From Mycoplasmopsis mustelae (lineage in GTDB: Bacteria; Bacillota_I; Bacilli_A; Mycoplasmatales; Metamycoplasmataceae), in NCBI RefSeq assembly GCF_004365095.1, contig NZ_SOCN01000001.1, forward strand, positions 1-64,000: a DNA stretch of 64,000 nt, in the 5' to 3' direction. This document shows, in pieces, positions 43,975-59,251 of the stretch. How positions within the stretch are numbered: position 1 is the stretch's first letter; each line of letters starts with the position of its first letter. A program made the position numbers and the translations under genes. The notes beneath the pieces are model-generated. The model saw only the letters and a program-made list of their open reading frames with translations, made no database searches and had not been told where the DNA came from.

Positions 43975-44955
43975 TTATTTAAATCATGCATAACTATAAA
44001 GTTTCTTAAATATATGTGAAAATGAAGTAGCAGCCACATATTTTAGATAACTATCTTCATCGGCATAACTATAAAACTTAAAGACTTTATGTTTTATAGT
44101 TACATTATATTTAACTTTGTTTCAGAATTGATAATATACAAACAATAATGCGCCAACCAACACAAATCCTAAGGCAACATATTGGTATAAACCATACGCC
44201 TCTTCACGGAGCGGTTCCATTGCCATACGTAGCAATCCGTATCATAATAAATACAATCCAACGCTGGTACCCGGTTTAAAGATACCAAAATAATTTACCA
44301 CTCACACAATTAAAATATAACCAATTAAGTTTGCAAGTCCTTCGTATAAGAACAACGGATAACGATATGCGCCCGCTAAACCTAATTGATCTGTTAGCGC
44401 ATCTGAAATATACATATTTGAAGCAAATGATTGACCAAAGACTAAAACACTGTTTCCGCTTCAGTCTATTTTTCCATAAACTTCGTGGTTAGCGTAGTTC
44501 CCTCAACGACCAACGAATTGTCCAATTAAAATAGTAGGAATAATAATTGAAGCAGCCTTGCGGATATCTAAGTGTTTTCTTTGGGTATAAACATACCATA
44601 AATCAACGATAATCGTTAAAATTAATCCCCCTTGAATACTTAGTCCACCTTCTCAAATTTTTCACCAAGCCGAACCTCGAAACGGTATTGGTGCATAAAT
44701 TCATTGCTCAACCATATAACCAAAACGCGAACCTAAAATCCCCATTGGAATGGTTATTAAAATCAATACATATAACTTATCCATATTTAATTTTTCACGT
44801 TTTCAAAAAAACAAGATTGTTAAAATGGATGCTAAATAACCCAACATAATCATTAACGAATAAATTTGAACTTCAAAACTATTGATTTTAAATAATGGAA
44901 AGGCGGGAACACCTTCGCGATAAGCCACTGCAGGGATAAAATCTGCGCTATTCAT
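43975..44955 (-). CDS. lgt: Prolipoprotein diacylglyceryl transferase
   Basis: 326 residues with about seven helices. The signature GQFVGRWGNYANHEVYG contains the conserved Arg and Asn-rich block. An earlier GSRFGYMVE is also family-typical. It attaches diacylglycerol to the lipobox Cys of the many lipoproteins seen here. It overlaps hprK by 8 bp. The hprK-lgt order is conserved in Firmicutes and mollicutes. Confidence 0.94.
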
Positions 44956-45880
44956 CTGTATCTAACCTCCTTTTTTCCATTTCTCTTAAGATGTCTAATC
45001 CATCGTGTTTCGATAAATAAGCACTAACGGCAGCTTCTATTAATGAAGATACCGATCCACCTTCCTTAATTGGAATTTGGATTTTTTTAATGCTGCGCCC
45101 TAAAATTGGATACGATAAAAATCCAATTCCTAAGCGATCTAATTCATTTTGGACATCACTACGAACTAATTCTACCACTAAATGAATAATTGTAGATGAA
45201 GCAACAGCTTTAATACCATAAGTGTATTTAATATCAATAATCCCAATTCCACGCACTTCTAACATATTACGTGTAATTTTTGGTGATCTACCAATAAATA
45301 AATTTCCGTTATTTTTTATTAAAACCGAGTCATCGCTTATTAAAATGTGTCCTTTTTGCACTAATTCTAGGGCTGCCTCTGATTTACCAACTCCGCTTTG
45401 GCCGATAATTAACACACCAGTTCCACCAACTAAAACCAAACAACCATGCACTTGAACTTCTTCACAAAAATAATTATTTAAATATGAACCAATAATTGTG
45501 GTAATCGAAGAAGAACTAAGATTAGTGATACATACTGGAACATGATATTTATTCGCTATACTTTCTATTCAACTAAGTGCTGGTTTCATCACCCCGCGCG
45601 AGAGCACCACTAATGGTGGTTGGGTCTTAAAAATATGTTCAATCGCTTTGAGTGATTCTTTTTTACCAATGCTTTGAAATCATATTGATTCACTTGTTCC
45701 TCAACAAATTAAGTTACCGTTAGAATTTAAGTTTTCAATACGTTCGGCCAGTTCCAAACCAACACGTTTGATCGCAGGACGATAAATAAAATTTCAATTA
45801 ATTGTTTCAGGGGTTTGATTGATTAATTTTAAACTAAAGGAATCAACAATTTTGGCAGCATTTATTTTAATCCGATTCAT
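44948..45880 (-). CDS. hprK: HPr kinase/phosphorylase
   Basis: 310 residues. Walker A GQSGVGKSEAALEL, the following HILISDDSV, and the HPrK signature region LEVRGIGIIDI are present. It phosphorylates HPr on Ser, linking PTS activity to carbon state. It lies 24 bp after uvrA and may be cotranscribed with it. Its presence implies a PTS, while the one PTS-like protein in the window (10223-11062) is degenerate. Confidence 0.95.
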
Positions 45881-45904
45881 TAATTTAATTATATAGCTTT
45901 TCTC

Positions 45905-48754
45905 CTATTTAAATAAGATTTGTCTTAAAAATTCTGCGGTATAGCTTTTGGTAGATTTAGAAACTTCTTCAGGAGTTCCAGAAGCAACTACCATCCCACC
46001 CTTAACTCCGCCATCAGGGCCTAAATCAATTAAATAATCACAATTTTTAATAACATCTAAATTATGTTCGATCACTAAAACTGAATCCCCTTTTTCTACA
46101 ATGCGTTCTAAAATTTCAATCAATTTTTTAACATCGTGCACATGTAATCCGGTAGTTGGTTCGTCTAAAACATATAATGTTTTTCCGGTCGGTTTCTTTT
46201 GTAAATAAGTAGCCAATTTTACCCGTTGTGCTTCACCTCCGGATAAAGTAGTTGACATTTGTCCGAGCTTGATATAACCGAGTCCAACATCTTGTAAAAA
46301 TTGTAGTTTTTCAATAATTTTTTTATTAGTTTGAAAAAACTCTAATGCTTGATCTACACTCATTTCCAAGACATCATTGATGTTTTTGTCATGATATTTA
46401 ATTTCTAAGGTTTCACGGTTATAACGTTTGGCATCGCATTGATCACAAGGGATATAAACATCTGGTAAAAAGTGCATTTCTATTTTTAAATAACCATCAC
46501 CACTACATTTTTCACAACGACCACCAGGAGTATTGAAACTAAAAATTCCTTTATTATATCCACGCGCACGCGCTTCAGCAACATTAGCATAAACATCCCT
46601 AATATCATCAAAAACACCAGTATAAGTAGCCGGATTAGAGCGTGGAGTACGACCAATTGGACTTTGTGAAATTGGGACCACTTTATCGATATTAATTAAA
46701 CCTTTAATAGTATCAAATTTTGCCTTACGTTGAATACTACCTTCAGTTAAGCCACGCATATGTTGAATTCCAGCAACTAAAATATCATTAATTAAAGTAC
46801 TTTTTCCACTCCCTGATACCCCTGTTATTCCAACCAACATTCCTAACGGAATTTTAACGTCAATATTCTTTAGATTATTTTCACGGGCACCTTTAATTTC
46901 AATACTATGTCCGTTACCGCCGCGGCGCATTTTCGGGATATTAATACTTCATTCACCTGATAAATACTTTCCAGTTATAGATTGCGGACTTTGGATGATG
47001 TCATCTAAACTACCAGATGCAACTATTTCACCACCTTTTTCACCAGCAACTGGGCCAATATCTACTAAATAGTCGGCTGCATAAATGGTTTCTTCATCGT
47101 GTTCTACTACAATTAATGTATTTCCTAAATCCACCATATTTTTCAGAGTTTGAATCAGTTTTTGATTATCTTTTTGATGCAATCCAATTGATGGTTCATC
47201 TAAAACATATAAAACTCCTGATAAATTAGAACCAATTTGGGTAGCCAAACGAATGCGTTGTGCTTCACCGCCAGATAAACTTTCAGCACTCCGGTCAAGG
47301 GTTAAATATTCTAAACCAACGTTTTTTAGAAATGATAAACGATCTCAAATTTCCTTAATAATTAGATCTGAAATAGACTTTTTATTTTTATCTAACTTTG
47401 TTTGTAACTCAGCAATTTTTTCAAGTAGTTTTTCAATAGTCATTTTGATATAATCGAAAATATTTAACTTATCAATCCGCACACTTAAAGCTTGCTGATT
47501 CAGCCTTGCACCTTTGCATAAATGACATGCAAAAGTACCCATATATTTTTTTAAATAATCACGGCGATTTTCTGATGTGGTGCTGTAGTAATGGTTTTCA
47601 ATTAAAGTAATGATTCCAGGCACACTATCCCTGCGACGATATTTATTTCCACTTCCAGAAACTAAGACATATTCAATCTCTTCGGTGCCACTACCATATA
47701 AAATCCGACTCACTTGTGCATTATTAAGTTCATCAAATGGAATATCTTTAGGAATGTTATAATGTTCTAGCATTGCATCAAACGTTTGTCATTCTAAATT
47801 TTGGGTATTAACAGTATTTGCAAAATATTTAATTGCACCTTGATTGATACTGCGCCATTGTTCAGGAATCAAAACGTCCACATCGGCCTTGAATTCTAAA
47901 CCTAATCCTTTACAGTTATCACACATTCCATATGGAGCATTAAACGAAAACATTCTAGGTTCTATTTTAGAAATAGAAAAGTCTTTGTAAATACATGAAT
48001 AAAGTTTAGAATATATTTTAGTTTCCTGGGTTTGTAAAAATTCAATTTTAACTAAACCACCTGATTTTTCGGTTGCAACATTTAAAGCGCTAGAAATTTC
48101 ATTATAATTGGCTTCATTAACTAAAATACTACGTAAGATCACTAAATCAATATTATGTTTGGAATTTTTATTTAATGAAATTTCATCCTCTAATAAATAA
48201 CTATCACCATCAATTTTAACTCTTAAAAAACCTTCATTTTTAAGTTTTTCTAAAAGGTTTTGATGTGTTCCTTTTTCTCCCTCAATCAAAGGTGCATAAA
48301 TCGCGATTTTTGCATCAATAGCACTTTGATAAATTTGCTGTAAGATATCTTTGGTAGTTTGCGAAGCAATTTTAATATTATGATTCGGACAATATGATTC
48401 ACCAATTCTTGCAAATAGCAATCTAAAATAATCATATAATTCCGTCACAGTTCCCACAGTGGAACGTGGATTATTATGCACGGTTTTTTGTTCAATAGAA
48501 ATTGCCGGACTTAACCCTTCTATTTTATCTACATCTGGTTTTTTGGTCCCACCCAAAAACATCCTTGAATATGAACTCAGTGAATCTACATATCTGCGAC
48601 GACCTTCTTCATAAATTGTATTAAAAGCTAACGAACTTTTTCCACTACCACTAAGACCGGTAAATACAACCAACTTATTTTTTGGAATTGTTAAATTCAC
48701 ATTTTTTAAATTATTTTCACGAGCACCTTTAATTACTAAAACATCATCTTTCAT
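45905..48754 (-). CDS. uvrA: Excinuclease ABC subunit A
   Basis: 949 residues, full length. Two ABC ATPase halves: Walker [10 protein letters not shown] near the N-terminus and GVSGSGKST in the second half. Two LSGGEAQR signatures. Zinc-site cysteines in [11 protein letters not shown] and in [11 protein letters not shown] and CDQCDAKR. Recognises bulky DNA damage with UvrB. TGA-Trp codons interrupt the frame if standard code is used. Confidence 0.96.
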
Positions 48755-48866
48755 TGCTCTCCTTGTTTAGTTTTTAAAGTTAATGATAAAAAGATTGCTA
48801 ATAAAAATAATATAAATTATGCTTATTTTTATAAACATAATTTATATATTTAATTAATATAAAATT

Positions 48867-49658
48867 TTAATTATCTCAAGGTTCACTTTTATACTTATTT
48901 TTTAAGAAATTATAAAGATTTTCCGCTTCTACTTTTTTATTTTTATTAAAAGAGGTTCCGTCTGGTTTGACAACATCTGGTTTATTTAATACAATTACAG
49001 TCATCTTTAAAATTCTTTGATAATGTTGACGATCATTATTCCATGAAAAATCATTTGATAAATCTGCTGGTTTGTATATTTTTATTTGCATGGCATCAAT
49101 TTTTTTATTTTGATTAATAGCAGGTACTACAAATTCTTCTCAATATTTAGCATTTTCTGAATTATCAGTCCATTGTTCATACAAGAATAAACTTTTAGTT
49201 TTAAAAAATTCAGTGGTTTTTTGATAATTTAAGTATATTTTTTCAAACATTTTACGATTAATTTCTTGTAATTTTTCTTCTGTTAAGGTACTAAGTTGGT
49301 TTTTTAAAGAATCATCTATTAAAGGTGCATATGACTTAATTAAATCTAAATTAAATCTACTTAAAAATATTTGATTTAAATCATCTTCAGAATCAATTAG
49401 CGCAATTCTGCCATAAAAAATATTTCCAAATTTACCGTAATTATCTTTTTTATATGCTCAATTATTTGAAAAATAACCACCTTGATATGTTTGAATATTA
49501 CTATCTATTTGATATTCTTTTAAGTATTTTATAAACTTATCCATTTTTTGTGTTTCTGAACTTTTATTATCCTTACCGAAAGGACTAGAACAAGATAAAC
49601 TTAATAACGGTATAGTTGTAATTGTAGTAAAAATAAAGTACTTTTTTATCTTTTTCAT
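48867..49658 (-). CDS. Lipoprotein, second gene downstream of S8 protease (cassette B)
   Basis: 263 residues from the ATG at 49658 (AGAGGTATT precedes it), chosen over an in-frame ATG 30 bp earlier because it places a basic start before the hydrophobic stretch. Lipobox ends LSLSC. The mature part has an FKTKSLFLYEQW stretch and ends NLYNFLKNKYKSEPWDN, similar to the ends of the other cassette lipoproteins. Counterpart of 866-1648 by position. Function unknown. Confidence 0.8.
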
Positions 49659-49677
49659 AATACCTCTTTTTAATAAT

Positions 49678-50466
49678 TTATTTGTCAAATCTATATTTTG
49701 CTTTTAGATAATCATAAAGTTTTATCGCTTGTGATTTGTTTAATTCTTCATTTACTATAACAGTATTAACCGATTTATCAAAAACTTTGTACAATAATGT
49801 AAAACTCAACGGATACTCTACGGGTTGATATGCTAAGTCATATTTTAGGATACTTGAAGGACTAACTAAATTAAAAATATTTATTTTTTTAGTTGGTACT
49901 ATTTCACTTGAATTTAGAAAAGGCCGAATATTAATTTTTTGAAAAATAAATAAATTTTTAGTTATAAAAAAAGTATCAATAGATTCATTATTTAAAAATA
50001 TTTTACTAAATTTCTGTTTAATAAATTCTTTAAGTTGTGATTCACTCATTAATTTCTCTTCTTTATATGTATCGACTTCCACATTATTTTCATTTATAGT
50101 TTTACTATTTATGTTTTTAAAGAAATCTAAATTTATTTTGTCTATTATTTTTTCTTGTAATTCCTGTGAACTTTTTAATAAAATATAATCTTTATTAACC
50201 CTATCAAGAAAAGTTTTTTTCTTTGTTTTTTTTGTATAAATACTACTATTGTAAGAGAGAAAAATTGATTCAAAATAATTATCTGATAGTCGTTTTATTT
50301 CATTATCTTCTTGGTATTTATCCAATAAATCCAAAAAATTTTCTGCATACTTTTCTTCATCATATTCTTTTGCAACTTTTTTTTCATTGTTTATATTAGT
50401 GCATGCAACTACGAAAACAGGAAAAGTAAATGTTCCGCTTAATAAAAGTCAATATTTGTTTTTCAT
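49678..50466 (-). CDS. Lipoprotein, first gene downstream of S8 protease (cassette B)
   Basis: 262 residues. MKNKYWLLLSGTFTFPVFVVAC has a lipobox ending VVAC. An ATG one codon upstream is an alternative start. It begins 5 bp after the protease stop, with AAGGTAG as ribosome site inside the protease end. The C-terminus AIKLYDYLKAKYRFDK repeats the cassette pattern. Counterpart of 1648-2421. Function unknown. Confidence 0.8.
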
Positions 50467-50471
50467 CATCA

Positions 50472-52508
50472 CTACCTTATTGTGTATGTTAACGCTAAAC
50501 TATCATCTATCGAATTATTGAATAGTGAATCTGCATATTTTTTGATTGCAAAGCGATATGTTCCACTTTCGCTTGTGATATATTCTAAAATTTCATCATT
50601 AGATTTTATGGAATTTTTTTTATCTATATCATATCAATTACCATATTTATCTTTTTTTTGTAAAATTATGTCATAATCAGTAAAGAAATTATTGCCTTGT
50701 TTTTTGTTAGTTGTTTCAAGATTCAATCTTTCTGAATTAATATGTGTTTTATATCATTCGTCTTTTTCTCTTGTTAATCTGAAACCCTCAATAGAATTCG
50801 CAATTATACCACCTAACGGACCCAAGAATCATCATCAATTAACATTAGCATTATATGTTGGTAAGTTTTCTTTATTTTTTAAAATACCAGCATTAAACAA
50901 TCAAGAAATAGCACCTTTTATATGCTTATTTTTATCTACAAAGAACTCTTTTGAAGTCATTATTATTCCTGTTTCGTTTTTTGATATATCTTTAAACTCT
51001 ATATTATTAGTTGCTTCTAACATTTTTTCAAAATCTACTATTCCTGCACCATAAATCTTAGAATATCCATTTTCTTTATACTCAATTTTATCAATTATAT
51101 TTGGAGTTCTTGATGAAGCACCTATAATAGCTTTTATAGCTTGCAATCTTTTTGAATCAATGTCTAAAAATCTTTTCTCTCTTAATAAAGTTGAAATTAA
51201 ACCTGAAACTATTGGTGCAGCAAAACTTGTACCACGAAAATCATCATATTTTTTAATTTTAAAAAAGTCATCTTCGTAATAATATCTAGAATATAAATAC
51301 CCAGGAGCTACAACATTAGGTTTAGCAAGGTCCGAATAATCATCATATAATAAATAGTTTGAGTAATCAGCTATTCTATCTGTAGCATTTTTTGTTAATT
51401 TGTTATAATCTAAAGCTCCTACTACAATATTATTGAACGATGCGTTTGGACCATCAATTCATTCATTTTCTTTTATTTTATTGTCATTACCATTTCCAGA
51501 AGCAAAAACATTAACCACACCATATTTTCGTGAAATGTAATCTAAAAAAAAGTTATTTTCATTATATTTATAATCAGGATGATCTTTATTATAACCATAA
51601 CTATGATTTATTACCCTTACACCTTTGTTTAAAACAAATCATTCAATCGCCTTCATTCAATGAGAATCAAAACTAGTAAATGATGCAAAATATAATTTTG
51701 CAAATCTATCAAAACCTTGTTCTCCGGCTGCTATTGAAGAAACTTCCTGAGCATGATGACTTATGTTTTTTAGAGAATCAGAATAAATTTCATATCCAAA
51801 TTTCTTATAATCTTCTGTTTTATCAGCATCTAATGTACCTTTTACTTCCAAAACACCAATAGATGAACTATTAGCATATCCTCTTTTGTCCTCTCTTGAT
51901 TTTTGCGCATCAAAATTTACAAAAGTAGAATTAGTATTATTAATTTTTTTATCTAATTTGAAGTATGGGTCTTTTACCTCTGCATCATCATTATGTTCTA
52001 TATCTGATACAAGTGATTTTGATTGGCTTGCTTTTTTATTAGAAAAAACAATTGCTTGAAAAATTTCGTTTTTTTCTATTATATTTTTTAAAAAACTCTC
52101 GCGATCATTTTCATTTTTAAAATAAAATCAAACAATAGGCATCATTTCGCTTGTTTCATAATTTAAAACTAACCTATTTAATTTGTCTTGCTTTTTAATA
52201 TTATCAATAAATTCATGATTCTTTTGTTTTATAAAGTCATTATTTGTATTATCATTAAATTCATAATTTAATAATAATTTTAATTCAAAATGATTGTTAA
52301 TATTAATATCATTTGCATCGTTTGCAGAATTTAGATTAAACTTATTTTCTCTTACTACCATTTTATTATTTTGATATTTTTCATATCAAAGTGTTTGTGT
52401 CTTTTGTGTTTTAGAATTATCCGGAAGATAAATATAACCCACAGATACAGTTGTAGCAAACACCACTCCTGATGTTATTCAAAATAATTTTTTTAATTTT
52501 TTGTTCAA
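50472..52508 (-). CDS. Subtilisin-like S8 serine protease (cassette B)
   Basis: 678 residues, paralogue of the protease at 2430-4394. It starts with TTG, preceded by GAGGA at proper spacing; no closer ATG gives the signal segment. N-terminal membrane segment, then a pro-region of about 160 residues. SIGVLEVKG has Glu 221 where the Asp is expected. HAQEVSSIAAG gives His 252. ASGNGNDN is the oxyanion-hole segment, and RGTSFAAP gives Ser 428. The C-terminal beta domain (TDYDIILQKK, SGTYRFAIKKY) is kept. Two lipoproteins follow, as in cassette A. Predicted surface or secreted protease. Confidence 0.88.
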
Positions 52509-52690
52509 TTAAAATTCCTCCATAAAAAATTTAATTTATCTTGATTATATGTTTTGCTTTCTTTGTTTATTATCACATCATTATTATAAGATACAAAATA
52601 TAAATTAACAAATGAAATTTTTTGAAATGTATAAAAATATTATAAAAATCTTTTTTCTGCTTTTTTTGTTTCATATTTTTTCCATATTAT

Positions 52691-52712
52691 AAAAAAGCAG
52701 CCTAAAAGGTTG

Positions 52713-52714
<2 letters not shown>
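52691..52714 (-). terminator. Terminator of the ATP synthase operon
   Basis: AGCAACC pairs with GGCTGCT on the minus strand (one mismatch) and is followed by six T. It overlaps the last base pairs of atpC. Confidence 0.7.
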
Positions 52715-55378
<2,664 letters not shown>

Positions 55379-55379
<1 letters not shown>

Positions 55380-56956
55380 TAAACTACATCTTGATATTTA
55401 GCTGGAATTTCTTTGTACATACGTTTATCGTAATCGGGAATAGTTGCAACAATGTTTTGTACGATTTTAACTAAAGCTTTTGCTATAATTTGATAATCTT
55501 CATCAGAAATTTTTCCACTACTGTGGATGCGATCAAAAACTCCAAAACCTACTTCATCATGTGATGCTCAATTAATGACATTATCACGATATTCATGAAT
55601 GTGATCTAAAGGTAGTGGGTTGATAATACGTTCTTTAACACCAACCAAAATAATTGCTTGTGTTTCTTGCGGAATTGGTAGATATTGCTCTTGTTTAAGT
55701 AATTGATATACTTTAGCACCATGATCTAAAATAGTTTTAGTTGAATCATCTAAATCTGAACCAAATTGTGCAAAAGCAAGCATTTCATTATATTGTGCTA
55801 ATTCTAATTTGAGCGAACCTACTACTTGTTTGGTGGCCTTGGTTTGTGCTGCAGAACCTACCCGCGAAACACTAAAACCAATATCTACTGCTGGTCTTTG
55901 TCCGGCGTTAAACAAACTTTCTTTAGTAAAAATTTGACCATCAGTAATTGAAATTACATTGGTAGGAATATATGCACTAATGTCACCTTGTTGGGTTTCA
56001 ATAATTGGTAAGGCAGTAATGGAACCACCACCATAATCTTTGTTTAAACGTGCAGCTCTTTCTAAAAGTTGAGAGTGTAAATAGAAAACATCCCCAGGAT
56101 ATGCTTCGCGACCTGGTGGTCTTCTCAAAAGCAATGAAAGGGTACGGTATGCAATCGCATGTTTAGAAAGATCATCATAAATAATTAAAACATCTTGGCC
56201 TTTTTTCATTCATTCTTCTGCAATAGTAACTCCGGTATATGGAGCAATATATTGTTGTGGTGCTAATTCACTAGCTCCCGCAACTACTATAGTGGTATAT
56301 TCAAGGGCTTGGGTATCCGAAAGTTTTTGTACTATTTGCGCTACGGTTGAATTTTTTTGACCGATTGCCACATAAACACATTTTACATTTTTACCTTTTT
56401 GATTGATGATAGTATCAATTGCAATTGCAGTTTTTCCGGTTTGACGATCCCCGATAATTAATTCACGTTGTCCTTTACCAATCGGAATCATTGTATCAAT
56501 TGCTAAAATTCCGGTTTCCAAAGGTTGATTTACTTCCTTGCGAGTCATAACACCTGATGCAGTTTTAAAAATTTCTGATTTGCTGGTGGTTTCTATTTTA
56601 CCTTTACCATCAATTGGATTTCCTAACGCATCAACGACACGGCCTAACAGAGCATCACCAACATTAACTGAGATAACTTCACCAGTTCTTTCTACATAAT
56701 CTCCCTCAGAAACTGAATTTGCATTACCAAATAAAGCAACTCCAACAGTTTCTTCTTCTAAGTTTAAGGCTAAACCATATACAGTTTTATTAAAAACAAC
56801 AATTTCACTATTTTTAACCTTATCTAGACCGGTTACAACAGCAATCCCATCCCCAACAGAGATAACACGCCCAATTTCTGAATAATCAACTTTAGAATCA
56901 ATATTTTTAATACGATCTTTAATGATTGCAGAAATATCATCTAACTTAATTGCCAT
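55379..56956 (-). CDS. atpA: F1 ATP synthase alpha subunit
   Basis: 525 residues when read through TGA-Trp near 56209 and 55568. P-loop [24 protein letters not shown], and SISDGQIF-type segment ([24 protein letters not shown]). Typical length. Follows atpH directly. Confidence 0.97.
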
Positions 56957-57505
56957 CTACACCTCCTTTTCATATTTTAAAATTTCATATTTCATTTTTT
57001 CTAATTGGTGTTTAATGTTTAATTCCATTGTTTCAGTGCGTGAAACAATTTTAATACCTGCGATTAAACTAGGATCCACATGATTAGTGATTTCAATACT
57101 ACGACGTGTGGAAATTTGGATTTTATTTTTTATTTGCTCTAACTGCTCGTTTGTCAATGGAAATGCTGAAATTACATCAATAAATCTGATTTTTAAAACA
57201 CGGTTTGAAAGTTTTAAATATTCAATCATGATTTTGCGGATGTGTTTTGCAACACCACGAGCAACAATTACTTTGAGTGCATTAATAATAATTCAATCAA
57301 AACCCTTGAATGCTAAATCAATGGTTTTAAGACGCTCGTTTAAAGAAATAAAATCATCATAAAAATAATTAGTAAATTCTGCATTATGGGTAAATAATTC
57401 TTTTACAGCTTCAAATTGTGGATGTAATTGTTGAAATTTGTTTTCTTCTTGAACTAAGTCAAAAATCGCTACAGAATAAGCTTGAATATTCTTTTTTTGT
57501 TGCAT
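56957..57505 (-). CDS. atpH: F1 ATP synthase delta subunit
   Basis: 182 residues, helical N-terminal part (AYSVAIFDLVQEENK) and C-terminal region with the DPSLIAGIKI motif typical of delta. Starts one base into the atpF stop (TAATG). Poorly conserved as usual, but the context is decisive. Confidence 0.9.
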
Positions 57506-58074
57506 TATAATTCATCAACTTCTTTATCAGTGTTTAAGAATGTTTGTACAATCTCATCTTGAGTTTGTTGTGACATTTCACGTTTAAGAATTTTTTCTGA
57601 AAGTTCAGTAGCAACTGTAACGATATATTTTTTAGAATTTTCTTCAAATTCTTTTTGTTGTGCTTTAATATCTAAAGCAGTTTCATTTAACATTCGTTTT
57701 GCTTCAGTTTTAGCTTTATTACGATAAAAATCAGAAACTTTTTCAGCTTTTATTTTAGCGTTAGTAATAATTTTATCGGCTTGTACATGTGCGTTTTTTA
57801 AATTTTCATTTGCTTGATTTAAAATAAGCACACTTTCTTCTTTTTGTTTAACAGAATCATCAATGTTGCCTTGGATGAATTCTCTACGTTTTTTCATTGC
57901 TTTTTTAACTGGTTTATAAAATAAAAACCATAAAAGAATTGCTGCTAAAATAAACGCTAAAATAGTAGCAATCATTAAAGGAATACTTGGAAATAAACCT
58001 TTAAATTTTTCTGATATTGTTTGGTTAATGTCAAATTTTTGAGCGACACTTACCGTTAATGAATATTGGAACAT
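57505..58074 (-). CDS. atpF: Fo ATP synthase subunit b
   Basis: 189 residues. One membrane helix (PLMIATILAFILAAILLWFL) followed by a long charged helix (KKAMKKRREFIQGNIDDSV..., AEKVSDFYRNKAKTEAKR). Unlike some mycoplasma b subunits it shows no lipobox Cys. Forms the peripheral stalk. Confidence 0.92.
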   Translation of the reverse strand: MFQYSLTVSVAQKFDINQTISEKFKGLFPSIPLMIATILAFILAAILLWFLFYKPVKKAMKKRREFIQGNIDDSVKQKEESVLILNQANENLKNAHVQADKIITNAKIKAEKVSDFYRNKAKTEAKRMLNETALDIKAQQKEFEENSKKYIVTVATELSEKILKREMSQQTQDEIVQTFLNTDKEVDEL

Positions 58075-58079
58075 AATTT

Positions 58080-58454
58080 TTATTTAGTGAATAAGATAAT
58101 GAAAGCAATAATTAAAGCATAAATGGATGATGTTTCAGCAATAGCAGCACCAAGGATAAGTGTAAGTTTAATTCTGGATTCAGCTTCCGGATTTCTACCA
58201 ACGGCTTCAACAGCTTTACCTGACGAATATCCTTGTCCCAAACCTGAACCAATAACACCAACCATCGCAATACCTGCACCAATTGCTACAAGTCCTGCGT
58301 GATTTGAACTAGCTGCAGAAGTGGCGACTGTATTAGCGGCTGCTTCGCCAGCTTTTTGCATTACTTTTGATGTTACTTCTTTCATATTGTCTGCTGCTTT
58401 AGCTGTATTATCTGTTGCTTCAGCTAAAAGTTGAATAATTGAAGATGAAATCAT
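58080..58454 (-). CDS. atpE: Fo ATP synthase subunit c
   Basis: 124 residues. Two helices with the GSGLGQGYSSGKAVEAVGRNPEAE loop and the carboxylate Glu in AAIAETSSIYALII. An Ala-rich N-terminal extension of about 45 residues (KAADNMKEVTSKVMQKAG) precedes the first helix, making it longer than typical c subunits. Confidence 0.94.
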   Translation of the reverse strand: MISSSIIQLLAEATDNTAKAADNMKEVTSKVMQKAGEAAANTVATSAASSNHAGLVAIGAGIAMVGVIGSGLGQGYSSGKAVEAVGRNPEAESRIKLTLILGAAIAETSSIYALIIAFIILFTK

Positions 58455-58463
58455 AATAACTCC

Positions 58464-59249
58464 TTAATAAATTGATTCAATTTTTCGTTTTCCGAATTTT
58501 TTAAAAATACCAACTTGTGAATTTTGTACTTTTTTAGGTTTTTCTTCCTCAGCTGTTGATTCTATACTTCAATATACCGCTGTAAGAAGTGTAAATACCA
58601 ATGTTTGTAATAAACCATCAAAAATATCAAAATACAAGTGGAAAAATGGTGTGAAAATAATACCTATAATAAATTTAAGTGGGTAATCTTCAGATGTCGA
58701 TACACCTGGAATTTTGTGAAAAATAAAAGCAAACGCTGTATACATCATTGTTAAAATTAATGACCCACCGATGATGTTTCCGTAGATCCGAAAACTTAAT
58801 GAAATAAGTGGCGGAACCTTGCTAATAAGGTCTCACGGAGCCTTAATATATGCTCATAAATATTTTAATTTACGATGAATTGCTCCCGCGATAAAAATTC
58901 CAAATCAAGTAGATAAAGCCAAAGTAAGTGGCACAGAATAAGCTGTAACAACTGGTTCCAAACCAAGAATTGGCAATAAGTTTCCAATTAATAAAAAGGT
59001 TGCTAAAGTAAAAATATAAAATTTTGCACCTGGAATTTTTCCGGTTGAAATCTCATCAAAGGTGCTATCTATATATCCGACGTAACCTTCAGCAACCTGT
59101 ACTACACCAGATGGTGCTTTATCAGGTTTACTTTTTCGAATTTTTACAAATACGATAATACAAATGATAAAAATAATCAAAACCGTCATAATTAAAGAAA
59201 ATAATTGCGGATAAGATCAATTTCAAAGCGATTCTTTAAATCCTGACAA
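58464..59249 (-). CDS. atpB: Fo ATP synthase subunit a
   Basis: 261 residues from a TTG start at 59249 with AGGAGG five bases before it. The channel helix contains SFSIRIYGNIIGGSLIL, with the essential Arg. About six helices. It lies 2 bp after the preceding small membrane protein gene, whose own end provides the ribosome site, which favours coupling and the TTG start. The in-frame ATG at 59189 would cut the N-terminus. Confidence 0.88.
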
Positions 59250-59251
59250 AA

